Shown piece by piece: positions 48,398-59,600 of a stretch of 64,000 nt of DNA. A model generated the notes under the pieces. That model was not told the origin of the DNA. It saw nothing but the letters and a program-made list of their open reading frames with translations, and searched no databases. Within the stretch, counting starts at the first letter, position 1, and every line of letters starts with the position of its first letter. Made by a program: the position numbers and the translations under genes. The DNA is from Malania oleifera (taxonomy: Eukaryota > Streptophyta > Magnoliopsida > Santalales > Ximeniaceae). The DNA lies in contig NC_080428.1 in the NCBI RefSeq assembly GCF_029873635.1, positions 62,863,957 to 62,927,956 on the forward strand, in the 5' to 3' direction.

Positions 48398-48718
48398 TGT
48401 AGAGACCCAAACCAGGAAAATAAGAAAATTAAATAAGAAAAAGAAAAAGGGGATTTCAGTCGGCTTCGTCGACGAAGTCCATGTTCTCGTCGACGAAGGC
48501 CCTTTTGAGGTTCGTCACCAAAATTCAGAGCATCGTCAACGAAGAGATCCAAAACGTCCGAAAAATATTAGGTTTAGGTTTCATCGATGAAGTCTTTCTC
48601 TCATCGACGAACGGCCTACTGTGGTTCGTCGACAAAGGTGTCATTTCGTCGACGAATTTGACTAGGTCAAAGGGTCTATAAATAGATTTTTAATTGCTTC
48701 ATTGTTAAAAAATCAAAA

Positions 48719-48749
<31 letters not shown>

Positions 48750-50558
48750 AGAACCTGTGCCCACACACTCTCTCTCTTCAATTTTTCGTCGTTCGTTGCC
48801 CGTTTTAACGATCAGAAGTTATCACGATGATCAGGAAGAGAATATGAACAGGTCTAGCAAAGTAGATTCTTGAACTCGGGAAAAGTTAGGGTTCAATTTT
48901 CGAGCGTCTCGGATTTTTTTCAGGAATTAGGTAAGGAGATTATATTATGTCAATTATGTTTATAAGTTCTACCCGAATGGAATGTTAACATGGTTTTTAT
49001 ACATATAGTTATGGCTTTTCTAGGGTTTCCAAACCTAGGGTTCGGTTAACCGAATTTATTTTCAAAAACCAACCGTTTAAATTTAAGTATGATATTTTTA
49101 AAGCATAGTATTGGACTTTATGAATGTTTTCATTGGTTGGAAAATTGTTATTTCAAACCACAAGCTTGTTTTAAAATCAACTAGAGACGGTAGGGTTGAT
49201 TATCTCCATTTTCCCCCTAATTAGCTATATATTTATATTTAGTAAAATAACAACTTGGAGATATCCATACCCCAGTTTTAACAGTAGTATTTACATTCTC
49301 AAGGAGATGATTTATTTATGAGTTACCAAATGAAAATTGTGTGGCATGAGTATAGTTTTTAATTGGCATTAAATGAGCAGGTTTTGTGTAATACTAAAAT
49401 GTAACGGCTATAAGCCAAGATGTGAGATATGATGGCTATATGCCAAGAGATAAGATGAGATATGATGGCTAAATGCCAATTTTTACCTTACCAGTTATGA
49501 CAGATATGATACGCCAATTTTTACCTAGTTAGTAATCTAGCAGATGTTTTCATAGAATTATGTATAGCTTTATGAAATGAACTATGATTACAGTTTTATT
49601 ATGATGTAAATTGTCATATATGATAGTAAAGCCCTGTTATGATGATCTCATGGTAAGAGCACAATAATGTAGCTATATGTATGTAGGGGTGCAACCACAC
49701 GTCTCAGATAGAGTGTGGATAGGAAAGGCGATTGGTGGCCTGGGTGTAAAGTACTCCCTGAGGCAGAGATTTCGGGCCCCCATCTGATGGAGTAATTTCG
49801 GATGACTTAGCCTTTGGGCGGCCTTCGGGTACAGATTGAGTAGGCACCATCGTACTACTTTATGTTTGACTTAGCATTAGTCAACCGGCTATTTCTTTGG
49901 TCCAGCTTCCGGGCCGCACAAACCATCATGAGGGGAAGCATGTCGCACGTGTATGTGATGGCGTGATGACGCTAGTCCTACAGATCAGGTTATATCTTCT
50001 AGGCATATATGGGCATATTTACTATAGAAATGACTATATTGAGCCAACAATATGTATTTTTCAGATTTATAGAGCAATATAGATTTTAAAATGTCAATTA
50101 AATGTATTTAAATGTTAGTAGTATATGTACACACGAAATCTCATGCTAGTCACACACTGATGATAATATAATCTGTCTTACTGAGAGGTGTCTCACTTTA
50201 GCAAACAAATGTTGTTTCAGGTCCTCTGAGGAATCGAGTTTAGCGTACCACTGGGTTGGTTGTTGAGCGTCGGTTGTTTTGTCAGAGTCGATGAGTCATA
50301 GACGGTAGCTATGTTCCTTTTGGGAATTGTAATAGTAGATTATGTTTTAGTTATGTATGAATGTATATGGGAAACAGTTAGAGACTCTGGTAAGTATTAG
50401 ATGATGTATATATTTCCAATGTGCCAATTTATACATGTTAGTATGGAGCAACTGTTTTTCCTTTGTTTGGGCGGGCTGTATATGTATGGTATCAAAGAGA
50501 TGTATGTTATGTATATTTAGTGGTACTTTGGGCCCACCTAGAGGGTCGGGGCGCTACA
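48398..50558 (+). repeat. 3' LTR of G2
   Basis: A 2,161-bp uninterrupted LTR, TGTAGAGACCC to GGGCGCTACA. About seven palindrome-type sites (about 48465-48655), including exact TTCGTCGACGAA-like sites, then TATAAATA at 48677-48684 and a CT-rich leader at 48719-48749. It contains the shared blocks near 49905-49940 and 50150-50205. Confidence 0.92.
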
Positions 50559-50563
50559 ATTCT

Positions 50564-53500
50564 AATTAAGTATAAGGCATACAACAACATAAAATATTAT
50601 ATCCAAATGCCAACACAAGTATGTGTCACAATCTCCAATTGAGAGTGATGTGTGACCTCATTCTCTAGTTCCTTGGAGTTCCCCCTAGGATTATTGTCTG
50701 TGTCATATTGCCACTTACGTATGAATAACGATCTATGAGTCTAATGATCATCCATCATAACCCGAGAGTGCTACCATAATAATTGTTTGAATCACTCAAC
50801 ATCATAGTGACATTTAAAGTATATTTTATGACATCTTCATAATTGAATTTATGTTGTAAGTACTTCCAAAACACCTCCAACATGAACATTGTGGCTAGAG
50901 GTGTAATCGGTTTATTATGATTCAGTTATGGGCCAAATCGAAAACCAAACCATACCTTACGATTTTTAGTATTCCCAAACTAAAATCGAAACCAAACCGA
51001 ATTTATTATCCCCTGGAGAACCGAACATTTGGCAATTCAGTTACGATTTTTTCGATTTTTAACCAATTTTCTAAATATTCAACAATTGCTTTTCATAAGG
51101 GTTGTTGAGAATCAATTGAGAATTTTGATTTCTAAATATTAAATGGACCAATCCTGTATTGACATAATAATTAAGTAATTATATTAATTTATATATATAA
51201 TTTAAATTTAAATCAATTTTTTCGATTTTTTGGTTCGGTTATATTTTGGAAACCGAAACTGAAACCAAAACCAAAAATTTACATTTTGTAAGACCAAAAA
51301 CGAATACCGAAAAACCGAACTGCTTGTGATTTTGGTACGATTTCAATCCAATCTTTCATTTTACATTATTTTCTGCACACCCCTTGTTCTGGGCTTCCAA
51401 GGTTGTCTAATGATCCATCACAGATACAAGGACATTGGATCGTAATATGTACCTAATCCAGCTTATGAACGTCCTTATTGACATCTGTCTATTTCTAGAA
51501 CTCCTTCAAATATTAAGAGAGAACCCTTGGAAACACCCTAACTCTCCTAATCAATTGGCACATTGATTGGTCCCTATTGTTCACAATAACCTGAATTCAA
51601 TTCTCATTAAAAGACTCCTGCGGGACACATTCCTAACACATGAAATCATGAAAGCAAGTTCCAAACTAACATTCCACTTCCTCTAAAACCCACATTCTAG
51701 TACTCAATTCCTTAATAAAGTAGCAAACCCAAGAACATTCTTCGAACTCACTGGACAGAACTCAAATCTTAATGCCAAAAGAGAGAGCCAATAGCAAACG
51801 TCCATCCAACGCCTCTTTATATCACCAATCCTTGATAGTTGATTTGGATCTCTTATTTTGGTCGTATCCTTTAAAACCCAAAACTCACTCACAAGTGAGT
51901 GGAAGTTCCACAAGGCAAACCTCTTCCCAAAGTCGACCTCAAATTCTAAAATCAACCAAGAGGTTTACCAATTCGCACCTACGGAAACTCCATACACAAA
52001 ATGCCATTCTAATTGTGATTTTTTTTTCGCAAGCTACATTAAGACCCTCATTTGATACCCCAATATTTGGAGGTTGCCATCATTTTTCTACAGCAACGAA
52101 GAGGTTTATTTTTGTATCCCCTATTCCTAATAGATCTATATGCCAAACTTCCTATCTTTCCTCCAAAGATGAATCCGCATCCTAATGTCTCCCAAAATGA
52201 ATTGATCTTGTAAATCGAATTAACATTCTCAAATTTCCAAAGCATACCCAAAATCCCTATGAATCACACTATTCAAAATTTCCAAAGCATACCCAAAATC
52301 CCTATGAATCACACTATTCAAGAGTCATTCATTCCATCTACATATCCACTCAATCCCCCAACTCTCCACGGCTCAATAACTCAATTTCTCCATCAAGTAC
52401 CAATTTTAGATCTTCCTCACTCTCTAACAGTCCAGCTTCAACCCTAAGTAGAAAAACATGATTCCAACCTCAATGACCCTGTTACAAAGCAGGTTTATTT
52501 GACCAAAGATTTATTGTTTCTTGGTTCCTCTCTTCGTGCTGCCCCGAAAACAAGGAATTGAATGTTGAATTTTTATTTTTATGGATTTAAGTCAAATATA
52601 TTATAAAATTATATTCAATATTTTTCAATCCACATTTACACAAAACTAAACCTGCACTAAATATTTTTCAAATTCCAACCAGAAGCTCTAAGAAATGAAG
52701 ATTCATCGTTCCTTGTCTCCCCTCATCTCATGTAGTTTATAAATCAACATCCACCCCCAAACTGGTGATTTTGACAAGATCAGCAGTGGGAGCGCGGAGG
52801 GATGGATGAGGGTTAGCTTGAGCTTTATGTATCCAACATTAATTGATGAAACTTTAACCTAGCTGAGTGAGAACTGAGATTTTTAACCGTATCAACCAGT
52901 CGTGCCAAGCTCAAGACCAACCACTTGAAATGCCAAACATAAACATGTTAAAAAAAAAGTAACAGATTTGATTCAACTAGATAATATTTCCTTTCATTCC
53001 TACCTACCTCTAAATTAAAGGAGCACATTGTGCCACGTAGCATCTGTTTGCTTGGCCCAAACACTTTTTTCTTTTTTCACGAGGCACATTGGCATATTGA
53101 AAGAGCAATCATTGTGGCTGATTGTATAAACCTTAAGCTAATCTCGACACTACTTGAAATATCGGGTAAATACAGAAACCAATGCCTGACATGCAAGTCA
53201 GGGAGTGCAAATATTCTGCAGAAGCAGTATATCGTTTCCTTCATATCTAAATTAAAGGGGCTTACTAAATCTACCACAACAAAATCAGACAGACAGACAA
53301 AGGGCGCCGGCTAAAATATACAATCACCTGACTGTTGGGTGAACAAATGCAGTGCCAGGACACAATAAACCGCTAGCAAAAGGCTCCATAATACTTCTCC
53401 AAACCCTATAACAAAATCCCAATTACACAAATGAATGTTGTTTCTCCTCATCCCATCTACTACTTAACCCATGCCGGTTGGATAGGGTGGTGTGTGCATC

Positions 53501-53679
53501 CACTGCAGCGCAAGGTGAGGCTTAAAGGTTGGCCCCATGAAAAAGTCAAAAGAATTTAGGCCAGTGCAGGAAATCACATCCCAGATAAGTCGTAGTTGGT
53601 TGCCCCTTTCATTTACAAGATAAGCAGCTTCTGGCAGAGGGTTACTAGACATTTATGTGGCTTGCATCAACAGCTCTTC
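50564..53679. other. Spacer between the nest and the MOR1 gene
   Basis: AT-rich. A degenerate AACCGAA/TTCGGTT-rich stretch lies at about 50930-51350, a motif seen in several plant repeats, but no termini were found. A 45-bp tandem duplication is at 52231-52320. The last few hundred bases should hold the MOR1 3' UTR. No gene was found. Confidence 0.5.
52231..52320. repeat. Tandem duplication, two units of 45 bp
   Basis: AAATTTCCAAAGCATACCCA starts at 52231 and again at 52276, and both copies run through ATCCCTATGAATCACACTATT with almost no differences, so the duplication is recent. Confidence 0.9.
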
Positions 53680-56600
53680 CTACAGAGGTTCAAGAGTGCC
53701 GCCACTTTTAAGTCTCTCCATCCGAGCTTGAAGCCCAGACAATGCCTTATCGTCCATAGGAAGGACACCGCCTCCTTGCACAGGATTTTCCATACCAGCA
53801 TGGTCTGCTGCTTGAGGAACCTGACTAGAAAGGCCGAATGATGATAAATTTCCATTTATGAACGTTAACGGCCTATTTCCAGAATCCACATTCCCACCAG
53901 CAGATGCTAACTGGATGCTCTTCATCCTCTCTCTTATTGCATCTAGTGTCCCACTGGATACTGCAGTTGCCAAATTAATTCCCAGTCAGACCAAAGAAGC
54001 CACAGGATCTAACAGCAATATCACAGCATAAATTACCTCCAGAAGGGAATCTCTCATTCTTCTGGTCACCTAAATGTTGCCGCAACTCTGAATGATCGGA
54101 TGTGGCACATCTTGAAGAGATGGCATTAACAGCCCCATTGTCCTCGTGCAATGGAGGTAAATTGAAGCTTGTGGGCTCATTTCTAACATTTAATGACCTT
54201 GAGTCATTTAAAGGGTTGGCATGGACAGGTGACAGTGGTGCAACTTTTGGAGAAGAAAGGGATAGTGCAGCTGGTGGAGGAGTTGACATTGGCAAACTTG
54301 AAGGTGATCTTCCAGCAGCCGCATTCTTCTCCATCTACAATAGAAGTTAAAAAGAGAGTAGTCAGCACATTGCAATTGCAGTCCTAGAATATTCTGATTC
54401 AAAAATAAATGCAAACCTGGGCTAAACCTTCTCGTATATATGTTCGAAATGCCTCACTAGCATTTTGGAGCTGAGCAAATATATCAACCTGAAAAGAATT
54501 CCACTAATTAACTTTCAAGATATATACTTTAGCAAATAGAATTTACTATCAGTATATGGAAACTTCCCCATGAAAAAACCAGTATGGAAAGTTAATATTT
54601 CTAAAAGCAAAGGCGATTCAGTTTACCTTTGGGTATAATTGGGTAATCCGGTAGAGTTCATATAAACCAATTGTACAAGTTTGCTTGTCACCAATTTTCT
54701 TGAATATCGCAGCAAGCTCTTGCTATAATCATAAATTAAATCCAAGATTACCTTTAAACACAATATAAAAGAGAATATATGCACCCAAAGAGGCCTCCGT
54801 AACACGAAATTAAAATCATGGAAACACCGACTGAAAGATTGACAAAGAAAACTAGGACACAGCAATACCTTCAATTGGGAATCAGCAGAATGTGTCGCAG
54901 TTGATGAATTATTAGCCGCTGAATCACCCCAATGAGTTTGGCCCACAGGCCCAGATGGTGTCAGCATTCTTGCAGCAGCCAATGTCTGATTTAACAAAAA
55001 AACAGAGTTAAGAGACGGGGAAAAAAAATTGTCTGCCTGAAAGGACAAAGCCAGTTTCTGCAGCTCAATTGTTACCTGGAGATTAAGATCAATGTAGGCA
55101 AGAATAATTGGTGGAGGTTCCATGTCTATAGGAACCATTGAAAGATGACCTTTTATTGCAGTCCCACAAAGCTTTACAAGTTCATGCAAGACCGTTTTAA
55201 CCATGCGCAAAGGTTTGTCATCAGCTCCAGCTCTTATAGAGGTACATATAAGATAGACGAAGGAAAAAAAAAATTTGTTAGTCAGATAAAGTTGAAAAGT
55301 CAACACAATACAAACCACATTGCCATAGTATGAATTCAAAAAAATTGGAAGATACCTTCTTCTAATTTCCTCCATTCCCAATTCTTGCAGGTAAACGTGT
55401 ATGCTTTGAAGGATTCGATCAAGGTCAAGATCATATATGGTACCTTGAAGAACCTGCGCCTTAGGGAATCCAATCAATGTAATTAATGATAGTTAAACAC
55501 CAATCCGATTTCTAATAGTGCAAGGAATGAAAAAGAAACAGAAAATCTGACAGAAAAGCTAAAATTCCAAAATTGATTGCTTAAAAGGATCAAAAATATG
55601 AACTAGACAAGTTTATCAAGCTAAACTGCTTTTAAGTATGTAGAGCTCTAAAAAAAAATATCAAAACTGACTGTGAACATCACTCTTTAAAACTGTTTTC
55701 CATTTTTCCAAAGGGAGAAAAAAAAACAAAGAAAATAATTCAATGTGACACATTTAAACATTTTTTTTTTCAAAATATTCTTAAATGGTTTTTCTGTTTT
55801 TCAAAAAGTTAATGAAAATAATTTCCAAGACAAGATAAAAATGATATTTTAACTTTTTTCAAGCAAGGAAACAGTTAACAGTGAAAAATAATTCAAGAAA
55901 ATGATGTTTTACATAATCACTATATCCATGTTAAAGACAATTTCTAAAAACAGCTAGTTGCATCATTTTATTAGCACAGGCTTGTCAAAATGGTGGGACA
56001 AGATTTATGTACCAAATCCATAAATAGAAAGCCAATTTGCAGTAGAGGAATAATGCCTTCGTAGTGTAATCCTCACCCCAGCACACGTCTCTAAATGCAA
56101 AAATATTGCGAGCATTTTGCATTCGAAAAGGTATATCATTAAACTCTCAAAGTAACACATATTCATATACATCAGTGCACAAGCATGTAGGGGTGACATT
56201 TAAACATTTCCCACACAAACATGAGAAACTTAACCATCCAAAACAACTCAACATGCCAATGTTTAACTAAAGGGGGAATAAGAAGGCAAGTAGCATTACC
56301 TTTGTAATTTTGGCTAAACATCTGAAAATAAGTTCAGAGAACTTATAATTTCTAACAGCAAGATTCTCATTTGTTGCAGGTGATGGCCACCTTGAGGGGT
56401 CTAATGGACGGAAGAGATTAATTAGTACAACAAAGGAAGAAGTTCGTTCAGCGTTCTCCTGTATCAACAACCCCAAGTTAGAATAACTATAGCACATATT
56501 CCAAAAAATCATAAGAAATGCAGTTCAATTTTTAAAAGAACTTAACCAAAATTTTAAGCATCAAAACATTAAGAGCTTTCAGAAGTGGACTGCCATCATC

Positions 56601-59600
56601 CATATGGGGAATCCTTTCATCCAAAAGCCAGAGCAGAAGCTCAGTGATGAGTCTATCAAGAGTACTCTCCTTAACAGCATGAGCAATTCTCTTGTTCTGA
56701 AACGTCTGAGGCAAATTATGAAGAATCAGATTAGCAACATATTATTGAGAATATAATTCGATGTAAGAAAGAAAATACCAACCTCCCCAGAAAATTGGCC
56801 TTAATAATTCTAAAAACTCAAAACTTCTATTGCTCTCAATTTTCTATGCATTGTTGTTAGAATCTTATGATCCGTGATTTGATTCATATGATTCATATCA
56901 ATTCCACACAAAATCATTTTTACTAACATATCTAAAAAAAAAATGAATTGTTGCCAAATCTATCGATTCACCATGTGAATCTAACAAATCGATCTGAATC
57001 CATCTATTTAAACAATTCTGGACCCTATCATATCAAAACCTCAAAAACAGCATTTTTTTTTTTTCACATGATTACCTTCCATTCCTTGTCTACATCAGTT
57101 CTGTGCTAAAAAAGAAGAGTAAATAGAACTTCAGGTCTTATGCTGCATTCACCATTCACAAAACCATTCTTCACTCTTAAAGGAGTTTAGTGTTGTGCCA
57201 TTCAGAAGGGGCAGAACACTCATCAGCTAAGGCGGTACTCATGTTTCATTGTGTTGTCAAGATTCAAAGGTTGGTTTTATTAGCAGCTTTTCAATTATCA
57301 TTTTCTTTAGGTTAATTATTTTTTTTATTTTTAATTCAAGAAAGAATACACATGAAACATTAATTTTTTAATTGTAACACCAAAAGTTCAGGTTTTTATT
57401 TTTTTTTTTCTTGATTCCTTCCCTTCAACAGCATAAAGTTCAATTTTTTTATTAATATTTCTTGATTCATTCCCTTACTTTTCATTTATTTAGGGATGCA
57501 TACACATGAAATATGATTCTTTTTTTCACTGTCAAAATTTAAATGTAGTTTATTATTTCACTGATTGTTCGTATATCAAAAAATGCATGTCATTTAGAAT
57601 TGATTTTGAAATTTTGTATGGATCCGATTCGATTCTCAATTTTGGAAATTCGATTAATGATTTGAATCTCGACTGGAAAACTATGTTTTTATGCAAATAA
57701 ACATAATCATATGATGCAAAATGATAAGAATTGGTTGCTAACCTGCACAAGTGTGTTTAGGACATATTTACATGACCTTGATGAAGCTCCTGAGAGAGTG
57801 AGATTGAAAGTCTCAGCCACCTGTTTAAAAAATAATAATAATAAGTCATAACTAATCTTTAAACAATGTAGGACATAAATGTAGAAACGTAATGATGAAG
57901 CCATAATGTTGTTGCCTTGTTTGCCAAACAATAAACAAGTCTATCTGCATCCTTCACAATATCATCCACTGCACTGCCTTCTGGATCACTGTTGGCCTGT
58001 GCCAACTCATGACACACAACTTTCATTCCTTCAACAGACTGCATCAAAAGATTCAAAACAACATTAGCTCGGAAGGTGGTTTCACACATTTTTCTAAAAC
58101 AAGTGTTCCTGTTGTAAGGGACATCAAGTTATTTGTCCATGTCCTGGCCGCAATCAATTTTTGCATACTTAGGTTGCACCTTTTGGAGCCTATAGTGATT
58201 TCCCCCCTTCTTCCTATTTATTTACAAAAAAAACAAAAAACAAAGAAAGGCAGCTGCACGAGTGCCTCAGCAATCCGAAAAAAATTTAAATTTTCTCTCA
58301 ACAAAATAGTTCTTGCAGCAAACAACCATAACTACGGCTTCTTACGTGTTGGAAATATAGAATCAAGGGGTAATAAATTTTATGATGAAAAACAACATAT
58401 AGATGCAACTACATAAGTGGCAAACCTGCTCAGGGGAGCCAAAAGAAATGATATCCAGAGCTTCATTCCAGTCTGTGGGGCCAGGTGCACCAAGCGCTCG
58501 GGGCATTAAATGTCTCTCCACCTGAAGCCCCGGATGAGCATAGTTTTCCCTAGAACCGACCATTGACAAAATAAAACAGAATGTGCAAAGCAACATTTAA
58601 TACAGAACATATATGGCTTATCTATTAAGTAAAGAACAGGGCTATAAAAATCTGAAGCTTCACAAAAATGTAAATCACAATACCTAGTAAAGATTGGGCC
58701 AGACGCAGATCTTGAGGCCTCCCCACTTTGCTCAGCTAATTCAGGCCTAGAAGTAATAAAAAAATTTCAGTTGAAATACACTTCATTAAAAAGAATGAAA
58801 GTAAACAAAGATCTATCCAATATGTATGCAAGCTGTCTTTCCAACATATCCCAAGGGAGAGATCCAGGGCCACTTTTACATAAGAAAAATTGTTCCAAAC
58901 TAACATATTTAAGCAAGGGAATGAAACATTTCAGTTCAAATGAACATAGAAAGGACACAGAATCAACAGCTTCCTAAGAATTATTGGTAAATAATGTGCA
59001 ATAATTGTGGACCATAACCTATGTTTGCACCATCATAACGTAAAAGTTTCAGCTGCAGCAAATATACATCAATGTCACTCGAAGACTAAGTACAAACAAG
59101 CAGATGCAAAGATTAATGGAAGTAGATATGCACCCATTGTCCCTAACAGAACGCCGTAAAGCAGCTCTAGCTTCACCAGGCTTTCCTTCCTTCCTCTTCT
59201 CCATCTCTCTAGCCTGAAAAAGAAAAAGACAATTATAATGAAAAAGAAGATTTGAAACAAACATAATGCCAAAAAAAAAAATGTGCTGACCTTCCACTTA
59301 AATCTATCATCTAACATGCTTTTCTGAGCATCTGTCAACTTTCCAACATATCTCCATATGTCATCCCCTGAGAAGAAAAGAAAAGTTACTCAGAAATAGC
59401 TAGGTGACTAAGGCTTGAATACATAGCACACTAGTTGTGTCTGCACAAGTTTTATGAGGTGCAAACAATGCTGCAATAGAAACATCTTCGAAGATTTTGA
59501 ATTTTCTTTGTTCACTCTAATGAAAATTTCCTGTAGCTTGTGTAGCACAAAACAGAAATGGGACAAATTAATTTATTGTGCACATATAATCTAGCTATTG

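Larger units (their letters stand above)
30648..50558 (+). mobile_element. Ty3/gypsy element G2 with nested insertions (fossil)
   Basis: The outer element of the right half of the nest, flanked by the perfect 5-bp duplication ATTCT (30643-30647 and 50559-50563). Its 5' LTR is in three pieces (30648-30867, 32935-34720, 43454-43581) separated by solo LTR S4 and element G3; the 3' LTR (48398-50558) is uninterrupted. The primer site TGGTATCAGA lies at 43584-43593 and the purine tract GGAGGGGAGA at 48387-48396. The internal region is about 4.8 kb. The LTRs differ at about 12 per cent by eye over the first 200 bases, so G2 is older than G1. The coding region has about ten or more breaks. Confidence 0.9.

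Noticed and set aside
50930-51350. A possible Helitron or MITE in the AACCGAA-rich stretch
   Set aside because: No termini, hairpin end or target duplication could be identified; kept only as a low-complexity note.
54623-55477. A 284-residue single-exon minus-strand gene
   Set aside because: It is three MOR1 exons read through their introns; the true exons are 55453-55356, 55232-55076 and 54985-54869.
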